This document shows, one piece after another, positions 52,686-62,514 of a stretch of DNA of 64,000 bases. A model generated the notes under the pieces. It was given only the letters and a program-made list of their open reading frames with translations. It had not been told where the DNA came from and did not search any database. Position 1 is the first letter of the stretch; every line of letters starts with the position of its first letter. The position numbers and the translations under genes are program-made. This DNA is from Persicaria tinctoria (Eukaryota; Streptophyta; Magnoliopsida; Caryophyllales; Polygonaceae). The stretch is from positions 60,833,598 through 60,897,597 of the forward strand of contig JBANSL010000020.1 of assembly GCA_037127255.1 (NCBI GenBank), in the 5' to 3' direction.

Positions 52686-53710
52686 AGTGTTTGAAAATCA
52701 TTTGCTCCAATTGCTAGATGTAATATTGGCTTGAAGGGAACTCGGAGGAGGCGTTTGGAACGAATGGTCGAAGCGGCTCCAACAACGAGTCGCAATATGA
52801 CCTTGCTTTTCGCATATTTGACAGATATGGCGAGTGTCAGGCCCACCATTGAAGGTGGTTGCATCACAACCTCGACCAACATTGCGACCTCCTCGATCGT
52901 CTCCTCGAACATGACCACGATCGGAGTCACCGAGACCACCGCGGTAGGAGCCACGACCTCTGTTGGATGTGAAGTTCAGTTCAGGCGGACCCAGAGGGGC
53001 ACCGAGTTTAGATTGAATGAGGGAATAGTGGTCCCATTGTTACGGATGATTCGACCTTCCTGGAGAAGCAAATAGGAGAGAGTGAGGGTTGGATTAGGCA
53101 AGACAGGCTGGGTGGAGAGGGCGGTGACCATGGCGTTATAGTCACTCCCGAGATCAACCAACATGTAAACAACGAACTCATCATCGGAGATAACTTGGCC
53201 AGCCACCTGAATCTGCTGAACGAGAGTCTGGGCTCGGTTGTAGAAATATGTGACAGACTCATCCCCTTTCTTCAGGATGGCAAGATGAAGGCGAGATTGA
53301 ACTATTTGAGCGTTCGATCTAGCCGAGTACAGCTGGTGGAGACGAGTCCAGATCTGATGCGAGGTCTGGCAAGTGAGGATTTGAGCCATGATGGGCTCGG
53401 TGAGAGATGCCGAGAGTATAGCAACAACCAATTGGTCCTTGGCTTGCCAGTTTTCAATGACGGCAGTGTTTCCTCCATATGGGCCAGCGGCAGAGCAAGG
53501 AAGAGAGCCATCGGCGTAGCCCATCAGCCTCTGAGAACGAATATAAGGAGCAATCTGCTGGCTCCATAGGGGAAAGTTGGAAGGAGATAACTTGATGGTG
53601 TTTAAGGTAGAAAAGTTTGGAATAGAGGGATTTTGATGTGCTAGATTGAGGTTACCCATGGAGGCTTGAAGGTGCTGAGCAAGAGCAGCCGAGAGATCTG
53701 GATTAGCCAT
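52686..53710 (-). pseudogene. Copia gag with zinc knuckle
   Basis: ATG at 53710 opens MANPDLSAALAQHLQ; the frame stays open to 52976 (PNFSTLNTIKLSPSNFPLWS, LHQLYSARSNAQIVQSRLHL, UBN2-type gag). A frameshift near 53000 leads to a Gly/Arg-rich stretch and a CCHC zinc knuckle, CQICEKQGHIATRC, at about 52782-52823. The region after the knuckle is cut by the MITE. Confidence 0.88.
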
Positions 53711-53778
53711 GAGGAGAAGGAGAGGAAAAAAAACTAAGGTTGCGACGTTTGTCGACTTACTGGCTTTGAAACCATATA

Positions 53779-54021
53779 TGTTGGGATATACTCTGTTGTA
53801 TTGCAATTTGAAAAACGACTTTACATTTGTGTAGCTTGTTGCCCACAATTACTAACATTAAATGTATTTATAATACATGATGGAAGCCTATGAAAGATTC
53901 CTATAACGGACAGTTGTTCACTACAATTCTTGGAGAGCAAGCAGAATCACACTTGGGCAGTTGGGCTTGTTGTACTTTGAATGAGATGGGTTTGGTAGTG
54001 GATGCTTGGTTTGGGCTAGTA
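53779..54021 (-). repeat. Copia 5' LTR
   Basis: Starts (plus strand) TGTTGGGATATACTCT and ends GGGCTAGTA. Longer than the other LTR by insertions of 5 bp (AGTTG) and about 8 bp. Next inward base pairs hold the primer-binding site. Confidence 0.85.
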
Positions 54022-54026
54022 TACAT

Positions 54027-54939
54027 CGAAGAAGACAGGGGACGAGCTTCAATCGACGACGATTTGGCTCACGGCATGCGGCGATTCGAACGGTTCTGGG
54101 CGAAGGCACAACGGCGATAGGCGGCGGCAATCGGACGGCGTGGTGGTGGTCGCGGGGTGAGGCAATCAACTGGGCTCGATCGATTCGTTGTTCACGGGCG
54201 CGCTTCCGGCGTGGGCAACGACTGCAAGGGCGGTGGTTGCAGCGGGGGCTCGGACTCGGGTCGCCGACTGATGTTCAGGGGAGGCCGGCTCACAGGAGAC
54301 GCAAGGTGCCGGCGGTGGGTGGACAACGATCGGAGAGAGAGAGGACGGGTCGACTCGGATTGAATTAGGAGAGGAGGCGGTGGTGATGTTTGTGACTGAT
54401 GACGATGACCGAGCCCCCCCTACTTATAGGGTTGGAAACGAACGGGATAGGGATGAAGAGGTTGATCCCTTTCCCCCTTTCCAATTGATGAGATCTCGTC
54501 CTTAGTTGGTTAGGATTTTGAAAGAAAAGGATAAAACTTGGGGAATAAGAAAAAAGGTAAAAGAAAGGGAGTAAAATCTCATATTTCTTTTTTACCGTAG
54601 TCTATCAAGAGGAAAATAGGTGAGCCCTTTATTGGTTTATATTTGTAGAAATACGATATGAATTTAATTATATATTATACCTATATATGGGTATATATAT
54701 TATATATATTAGCGAAAAGAAATATTATTTAATTTAACTTTATAAATTAAAGGGTGATTTAGGTAATTAGGTTATTTAGAATCTTCAATTAGCTAATTAG
54801 ATAAGAAACTTATTTAATTAGATTAGGTAGTCCATTTCCCAAATTGGGTATTAAAGTCAATGATCAATTGTTTGACCATCGACTGGTCAACGTTGACCGT
54901 TGACCAACTCATGTGGATTTTTTTATTATTTTTTTAATT
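54027..54939. repeat. GC-rich then AT-rich non-coding block right of the copia element
   Basis: 54027-54420 is GC-rich and on the minus strand looks like a promoter and leader: TATAAG box at about 54420 followed by a CT/CCG-rich tract, as in R-U5 parts of plant Ty3 LTRs. Several short frames on both strands are of low complexity. 54430-54900 is AT-rich. It may be the continuation of the LTR-like sequence at 46765-48536. Confidence 0.35.
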
Positions 54940-55520
54940 TTTAAGTGATGACATTTTTGTGATGCCATTTTTTTGCCGTTTTGATTCCACTTTTATTACA
55001 TTTTATTTTCGCTTTGATGCCACTTTTTAATGACATTTTTTCCAAACTTTGATGACATTTTTTGTGTACTGTGATGCCACGTCGACCATAGATGCCAATT
55101 TTTTTTTACTGTTGACTAGTGATGACACTTTTTTAAAGTCGAATTTTAGGTGATATTTTTTTTACCGTGATGCCATATTTTCTCAAAGTACTGTTTTGAT
55201 GACTTTTTTTTTCTTTAATGTGATGCAACTTTTTCAAATTAGTGTTTTGATGCCATTTTTCTAATGTAATTATTTGATGCCACTTTTTTAATTAAATCGT
55301 TTGATGTCACTTTTTTTTAATTTAATCAATTGTATATCGATAAATTTTCATCGATTCTATTTTTATTCACTGATGACACGTTTGTGATTACACTTCATTG
55401 ATGCAATCACTTGTGGTGACATGTTTATTACATTTTTATTCATTGATGACATTTGTGATTACACTTCATTAATCGCAACTGTTTATGGTGACAATTTTAT
55501 ATAATTGATGACATAGGAGC
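54940..55520 (+). repeat. Degenerate array of TGATGCCACTTTTT-type units
   Basis: About twenty loosely spaced copies of TGATGCCA or TGATGACA, each followed by T4-8, at 20-40 bp intervals. Examples: 54945, 54970, 55015, 55050, 55070, 55123, 55160, 55215, 55245, 55275, 55300 and 55370. No open frame. Inverted words (TGTCATCA) appear near 55622, so it may be the subterminal region of a transposon. Confidence 0.6.
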
Positions 55521-57699
55521 TTGAAACGTGGAATCAAAATATTGTCACCTTATTGCACATATAAAAACACAAGGTTTTTGGAGCTACGGCATTAATATTG
55601 GTTGTATACGTAAAAACACCTATTATAACATGTCATCAACTAAAAAAAATGCATCAATATCAAAAATATAATGTGGAATCAATGAAATGAATATAAGGTG
55701 ACATAACCATCCAAGAATTATATACTACAGTTCTAAAGATTCCAAGCACTCAGATTTCTCTCTGCCATCAAACCGATCATGGAAGATATAACTAATAAAT
55801 TATGTTTTCATTCTCATTTTCATTGGGGAAAAACACTTGCATCAACAAGCAATTTAGTAGCTAGGCACACCATAGGTTCCCGTTCCTTTCACATTCTATA
55901 ATTATTCCTCTACACCATTACAAAGCACAGACCCATCTAATAAAATTAAATCAGAACCTATAAACTAATTTACACAAGTACCAAACTCGTACAATCAGCA
56001 TTCCTGAGGAGTGAATGGGCGTCAATAGATTATGCAATCAGTGTCAAGAAGCCATCAAGATGTCACGGGGACGAATCAAAGGCTAGTTTGTCTGTCGTCA
56101 CCAAGCATTTCGTAATGGCCTCATTAGCCTTGTGAGAAGTCCTCTCTTCTACCTTCTTCTTTTCCCTACACAAATAATCAACAGAACTCGTTGTTATCCT
56201 GACTGTCATCACCCACCAGGTGAGATAATCCAAGGCTACAACAATCACAATATTTGGAATTGAGATTAGCCCAACACAAAACAACCTATTTGTTAATATT
56301 AGGCAATATCATACATCAAACTAATCATTAAGGAAACAAAACTTCAATTAAAACCCATCAGAGAACAATTACAGCAACAAGGGATCAGGGTCCTATTGGG
56401 GATTGGCGTATCACACAGGGTGCGAGTCGAGCTAAAAAAAAGCAAATTCTATACTTCTCTAGCAGTACTAGACAACATCTAAGAACGATTATTTATAAGT
56501 TATCAAATGATTTTGTTCTCTCTAATCCATTTCCTATCCAAAACACAAACAATCAAACAATTGAAAATCAACAGAACAATAGAAAATCAACAGAAATAAG
56601 ATGATCACAAATCACAACAACGAACAAATTAGGAATGAAAAGGAAAATGCCACTCTAAGGTTTGTTACCTAAGATGATCACAATTCACAACAATAGAAAA
56701 TCAATAGAAATAAGATGTCAAATCAAGCTAGCATACTCAATCAAGGCTCTCAGCTTTTGAAAAGCAAACTACACATACATTAGGAGATCCAATTTCACAA
56801 TGAAAATGTTTTAATGCGAAATATACCTATGCAAATGTGCCAAAACATCAGAAAAGGAATTTCTCTCTTTCTATATTTGCTAAGCTATTGATGAAATCTG
56901 GATCAAGTAAGAAAAAAATACATTTGATAGCACTAGACAACTAAATCATCAAGAAGAAAACATGGCATTTAGAACAAAATTACTCACATCCTCAAGGCAA
57001 TCAAGTATAGTGAATGATCTTTGATTTGAATATCTTACCACTTTAAATAATTTGTACTGTGAGTGATCAAATCATACCAAGCACCATGTGATTCCATGTC
57101 CTGGAGCAGGCAATTGAAAGATCCAATAGTTTGAATCTTAGGCGTGTGTGGTACCAAATTCAAGTTCCAGTTTCCTTTTCCCTCTTTTTATAACTAAAAC
57201 AAGATTCCTGGAAATATTTATGGGCTTTTCAAAATATTGAGTTGATGAGTAGTGGAACTGAAAAACAAGATTCCTGGAAATATCTATGGGCTTTAAATGA
57301 ATATACTGAGCTTAACCCTTCCAATGGAAAAATTTGAAGAAACTTTCCATGAGCAAGACACATAAGTGATTTTCAAGGACTTAAGAGTTATGAAAAGTGA
57401 CAGAATCGGTCCTCTTGGATAAAAAGCAATGGGATGTCAACTGCCCCTTCCCTCTACCACATTCAACACTAATTCATCACTAATCCTTCTACTCGACATT
57501 TTCACAAACACCTTATATGCATTAGAGATTTTCGAAAATCCCACCAAATTCGCCCCAATCAATTTCATCTAGTGCCTTCCTAATTTTTGGTTTCAGATTT
57601 CGGATGGTTTATCAATCGAATTGAATTCAGTAAATTGGACGAATTATGTTTAATTTCAGGGAAACCTAACCCGGACATTGGTGTATTTGGAGACGATGA
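55521..57699. other. No complete gene; one exon-like segment on the minus strand
   Basis: 56063-56170 on the minus strand follows TTTGTGTAG and reads EKKKVEERTSHKANEAITK to a stop after FDSSP. It looks like the final coding exon of a gene or a captured fragment, but I do not recognise the protein and find no upstream exons. The remainder is AT-rich, with a repeated ACAAGATTCCTGGAAATAT (about 57199 and 57262). Confidence 0.35.
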
Positions 57700-57737
57700 G
57701 AGAATGGAGGGTGGAGAGTGGGGAGCGCTGGCATCAA

Positions 57738-57990
57738 TTTCATCCAATGCCTTCCCAGTTCTGGCGATAATACTGAGATAAAGATAGGTTTCAAGATCTT
57801 CTGCCTTCTATGATGAAGACTTTGAATGACGCCTTGAAATCTGGCCAGGAGGCAAAGGAACAAGAAGCTCTTGAACTTTTGATCGAACTGGATAGAGCGG
57901 AACCAAAGTTCTTAAGAAGGCTAGTAGACGTAGTAGTATCCATGCTTCAGATTGCCGAGGTTGATTCTCCGGAGGCTCAGGCGCCATGGG
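57738..57990 (+). pseudogene. Importin-5 (karyopherin beta-3) gene fragment
   Basis: Plus strand: one frame reads INFIQCLPSS near 57744, then after a frameshift DRFQDLLPSMMKTLNDALKS and QEALELLIELDRAEPKFLRR, LVDVVVSMLQIAEVDS. This is the HEAT-repeat region of plant importin-5 (IMB3-like), where the family has RRQLVDVVGSMLQIAEADSL; one Gln codon is missing and the reading frame breaks upstream. Similarity stops after about 57975. No other importin exons are visible. An ATG-initiated frame (57810-58148) exists but is not a full gene. The stretch ATCAATTTCATC..TGCCTTCC also occurs, diverged, at 57551, so part is duplicated. Confidence 0.75.
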
Positions 57991-58356
57991 AACGGCCCAA
58001 ACATCCGAGGTTGAGAGAGAGAGAGAGATGGGGAAAACCATCGATGAACGACCTCAGATCTGAGGGAGAGAATGAAAGGGAAAGTGGAATCGGGTATATA
58101 GACCTAATTAATTTTAGAAGGTGTCTAGCATGCCTAAAAGAAAATTGAATGTGGCTAATCACCTAATCAAATTATGTAAAGTGTACAAATTATCAAATTT
58201 TCTCTAAATTAAATAGCTAGAATGTTTAGAGAATAAAATTAGAATAATATAATTATTCTAATTTTATATTATATATCTATTAGTTTCCCGAATTCACATA
58301 GTATAGTATAATATTATTTAAAGAAATATCCCAAAAATAATTTGGGGTATTTCACT

Positions 58357-59160
58357 CACTACTAGAAAACTTCAATTAGACATCTGTTGTCAACAGATGT
58401 CTTTCAAAAAAAATCCCGATCTCTTTGTGCGTGTAGTAAAAGATCAAATTTTCCACATTGGTTTTAAGCAGATGTGTTTTCTTCGCTAAAACATCTGATT
58501 TATTTTGAATATAGATATAAATCAGCCCCTCAAATTTATTTTTGACATGTTCACGTATTATTATAGCCTTATTATTTTTCATTTATAAGCTTTTGAAGTT
58601 ATTCACACCAAGCCTAAATTTTACATTTACATCACTATTTTAAAAATAATCAATGTATTAAAACAAAATAGACATCTTTTTTTATTATATTGATTGTGTG
58701 TATATTCATTTCATATATATAATTTTTAATTTTTTAATTGTTTTAGAATAATCTATCACATTAAATATGTATATAACCGATGTATTAATATCATATGAAC
58801 ATCATTTTAGATTTTTATAAAGATGTTGTTGTTAGCAATATATATCAATCTATATTAACATTATGATGTAAAAATATATGTTACACGTTGATTTAGATTA
58901 TTTAAACGATGTCTATAATGATACTAGCATCCGTGTTTGTGCTATGGTTCGATGCCATATCTATTAAGATACATCACTTTTTATTTATAATCCCATGCTT
59001 TTTAATTTGATATGTAACACCATTTGCTCGATATAATATAATTTTTTATATATAAATGAAAGGATTGGTACTTTGATTAACTCAACGTACAATATACATA
59101 TATTAATAACCTACAAAGGCCATTTTGAATGTTAAAGTGATTAACAAGGAGAATCATGTG
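58357..59160 (+). mobile_element. CACTA transposon terminus
   Basis: Begins CACTACTAGAAAAC, the conserved end of plant CACTA (En/Spm) elements, followed at 58375 by a 25-bp near-perfect palindrome (AGACATCTGTTG and its complement). The next 700 bp repeat related words (ACATCTG, CGATGT, ACATC), typical of subterminal repeats. The opposite end (..CTAGTAGTG) was not found before 64000, so the element is truncated or extends beyond the window. Confidence 0.65.
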
Positions 59161-60414
59161 TAACATCTACACAGACTGTTGAGGACACGTAAAAAGCATC
59201 GAGAAAACCGTTTCGGCCTAAAAAGAACGCGCTCCCACGCGCTTTGCGTTTTCCCAGTTGCCCCTCCCGTGTTGCCATCTTTGTGCTGTCCCTTCAAGTT
59301 TGTCCCAAATTTTTTCGATGAAGAACTCTCGATCGTACATGGTTATGGCAGAAATTATTGCCAAAATCCTCTTCCTCATACTAAATTCTGATGATTGGCC
59401 TATAAACCCCCAATTTTCTAACAGCCTAAGCCTCGATTGGCACTGTGCTGGCAATTTTTCCTTGGTTGATGAAGCAAAACCTAAATCTGAGATGGCGTTC
59501 AAGGATAAGCGATGGCTTAATCCTTTCCTCTTTGTTCATCGGAGGGGCGATATGGGCGTTCTGAAGGGGTGGATCTCTCGACTCTGGTCTTGTCGTCCCC
59601 CCCCCCCCTCCCCCATGGCCAAATCCAATCTTTACGGAGCCCAGAAAGTTGATGGTGTGGGCGATCCCAATTGATCCTCTTCCTCGCTCTTCTGTTTCCG
59701 AAGGGGGTGTCTGCGAGATCTTGATTTGCGGGGGCACGCTTCTTCTCTTCGGAAGGGTTTGTAATCTCTCTATTCTCTCCTCCCCTCTTTCTTCACAAAC
59801 TTTTCCTTATAGAAATCCGGGGATTTGGTGCTGGGAAACTCGAACCTCTTCTCATTCTTCTCTCAATCTCCTCTACTATAATCTGATTCTCTCTTCTTGT
59901 GTCTTGTTGATGGCAACTGCGGGAGTGGTTAAGGGAAAGAAACCTATGGTGGCGGAGGGCTTAAAACTCAAGAAAGACGACAGGGTGTCCATTGATGCTC
60001 GGGAGGAGAGCTGAAAGGCAAAAATGGAGAAGAAATTTAAGAGGCTAACAATCCAGTGGGAGAAGCTCATCGCCTTGCAAGAGATAGTCCAGGTGAATAT
60101 CTCGGCGCCCAATCACTCCTCCTTTTTTACAACAACCATTGGCGAGCCCATGGAAGCCAAGGAAGTGCGAAAGAGAATAAGGTATGTGTGGAAATTATTG
60201 ACTGGTGGATTTCATCTCATCCCGGTTGCCAGCAACTGGTTTGAGTTGCATTGTGATGTGGTTGTGGACAGAGCCATGAAAATAATGAAAACCTCAATTA
60301 TGTGTCTTATCTTCCGATTGAGCATGGTTTTTAAAGGAAGTTTTATTATGATCATATATTTTGATGGGATCTCCAAGCTTAAGCTATGTTTAATACTCTT
60401 ATGGTTAAGCTGTT
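59161..60414 (+). other. 5' region of the plus-strand LINE, degenerate
   Basis: Mixed-composition sequence with short overlapping plus frames. 60180-60275 reads VWKLLTGGFHLIPVASNWFE followed by LHCDVVVDRA, which resembles the DUF4283 domain at the start of plant L1 ORF1 (KL.G.F.L...NWF). Contains a C-rich tract (59595-59610). Upstream to 59258 is an unrecognised 138-codon frame with PPPPSP. The precise LINE start is not determined. Confidence 0.4.
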
Positions 60415-62514
60415 ATGGGGAAAAAAACTTGGTTAGGATCTAATGGTAGAAGCTGTAATGGCATTTATTTGGCTTGCTCTGATGGGGTCATTTTATCCCG
60501 ATGTAATTGCCTTTGGACTATTAGAAATGTATGGAACCATGTTATGCATCTACTACTTCCGCTTAAGTTGATTCTTATTGTTGATTGGAGAATAATATGC
60601 TTTCAAATTAATTTTAGTCGTAACCATATAATGATTTGGTTTCTATTTTCATATTGCATTGTCATTATGGACCCTCTTGGTTGACAGTACATGGGGAAGA
60701 GTAGCAGCTATGACCTTGCTTTCTTTTCTCCAAGTGTTGAGGCTTGGATTGCTAATAAGAAGGGTCTAAAAGCGGATGGGCATATGCAGCTGGTCACCTA
60801 CTGCTGGCAGCTCAAGAGCTGGTACATATGTCAATATGATAAATGGGAACAATAAGTAGAATGTAGAAGAGTAGACTCTTTAAGCACAATCAAATGGGCT
60901 ACTGACCACTGTAAGTTATTCTTGTTGGTCTTGAATATTTCTAGTATGCAACCCATGGATCATATTCTTCTTTCTATGGGTTCAAAGTCAATTATGAATG
61001 CTCTCACTCGTAAATCAAATGGTCTGCTACATTTGCTAATGATAAATAAGGGTATAAGGGATGTATTTTTCATCAAATACAGAAAGCTTGATGATTCGGG
61101 TTTCATATCGGGGATCAGATTTTTTCTTAACAATGCCTGGTTAATCAGTGATGTTTATGTCTTTGAACAGCCTTGGTATAATTTGGTGATTGATTGTTAT
61201 GTGATAAGTGTACCAAGTAAGAGGAATGTTAGGGTTTTTTCTGGTAAGTTCAAACAAACTCGAAAGACATGTAGTTGCAATTATTATGAATGGCGTATAA
61301 TGGATCATATGTTTCAATTAAAAGCTATTGGTAGATTGCGCAAACTCGGCCCCTTGAATGGGCAGTCCAAACTATCTAAGACAGATTGTAGATTTCGAGT
61401 GAATAAGAATTGCCAGAGTAAAGCTATCCTAAGTCAACATCGAGGTAGCTGTTTTGGGTGTAACTGTAGAAGAAGTAAATATGTGAACCAAGATAACCCT
61501 CTTGGCTTTAGAAATCGAATTTATGCTGGTGTTAGCTGTTTGATTATTTATCAATTGACAGTTGCTATCCAATCTAGAAATTGGTTAGTTGACGGTAGGT
61601 ATGTCTATGGTTTCATTTGGTGTAAAACTGTAATGGATTACTGTTTGACACATATATTAGCTTGGAGGTATGTTTCTCCCTCCCTGATTGACAAGGTGGA
61701 AAGATCCATGGGGGTAGAAGATCCTACCCCTAATCTGTAAAAAAACCATGAAAAGCCAACTATGCCGAGAGGCATTTGGATTACTGAGGAGCATTATGGC
61801 TCCTTGGATGGTGAAAACTCTGAGATGAGAAAGACAGCCGGAAAAATGACCAAGAAAATTAGAATTCCTTACCTCTGTGACTACCCAATGATTTACTCGG
61901 CAACTGCTAGTATTAAATTAATGGTGACACAAAAATTAGGCAGCTGCAGTTGTAGAGTAATTTCTAAGCCGATTACGAAGCAAATAAGGCCTTTGTCTTG
62001 TGCAAATTTCTTGTGTGTTGTGTTGTTGTCTAGACTTCTCTTAAATATGGTGTTGGTTTGTGAGAAATTAGTCGATCATCTGCTCTGGTGTATGTCTAGG
62101 TCTAAGCTTAAATTATGTAGTATTTTGGGAAACTTCTTGCTAGAATTCGGATCAAATGTCAGTTTGTATTGCATGTTATGGACTGTGCTAATAAACTATC
62201 TCATGTTTTATGAATGCAAGGAGAAGTTGTATTATGAATACTTCCCAATTTTTTACTGTGATAAACGAATCAATGACATAAAATGGGTTCAATTTGTCTT
62301 TCTTAGCATAAAGATGTCAAGAAATTATGTTTGCAAATTAAAGTTTGTAAAGAGAGCTAATGTTTGTGCAGAAGATATAGAACTCCATACTAAGTACTGG
62401 TCAGCTATGGCTAGGGTGATTAAGCACTTAGGAGTTATCAAAACGGAGAACATGTTTTTGCTATCAAAATCTCCACACCCTCGGGCTCTGATAGATCGGG
62501 TAGTTATAAAATGA
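60415..62514 (+). pseudogene. Long open frame upstream of LINE ORF2 (ORF1 position), unrecognised
   Basis: One reading frame is open from 60415 to 62514 apart from three stops (TGA 60682, TAA 60853, TAA 61738), about 700 codons. The frame ends with TGA at 62512-62514, overlapping the ORF2 start ATG at 62511 as ATGA. The encoded sequence is rich in Cys, Lys and hydrophobic residues (for example KTCSCNYYEW, SCFGCNCRRSKYV, KKIRIPYLCDYPM). No known domain is recognised. By eye the end (PRALIDRVVIK) resembles that of the other LINE's frame (AHLPLDRVKEIFP). Confidence 0.5.

Larger units (their letters stand above)
48537..54021 (-). mobile_element. Ty1/copia LTR retrotransposon, decayed, minus strand
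   Basis: Two related LTRs (48537-48766 and 53779-54021) enclose gag, integrase, reverse transcriptase and RNase H in copia order on the minus strand. Next to the 5' LTR (right side) is TATGGTTTCAAAGCC, a changed initiator-Met-tRNA primer site (TGGTATCAGAGC in active elements); next to the 3' LTR is a polypurine GACGGGGG. By eye the LTRs differ at about 20 positions plus two indels, near 9 percent, so the insertion is old. Flanks TACAC (48532-48536) and TACAT (54022-54026) may be the eroded 5-bp TSD. It is interrupted by a hAT MITE and several stops. Confidence 0.88.

Noticed and set aside
54006..54368. Arg-rich 120-codon plus-strand ORF
   Set aside because: Lies across the copia LTR border and a GC-rich leader-like block; low complexity, no homology recognised.
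57810..58148. Plus-strand 112-codon ORF as a real gene
   Set aside because: Its first 55 codons are an internal piece of importin-5 and the rest is unrelated; the upstream homologous codons are in another frame.
46765..58354. A single very large LTR or element from TGTAACACCCC to GGGGTATTTCA enclosing the copia element
   Set aside because: The ends look vaguely alike, but the flanks (CTTTT and CTCAC) do not match as a target duplication and 4 kb between 54.4 and 58.3 kb is unexplained.
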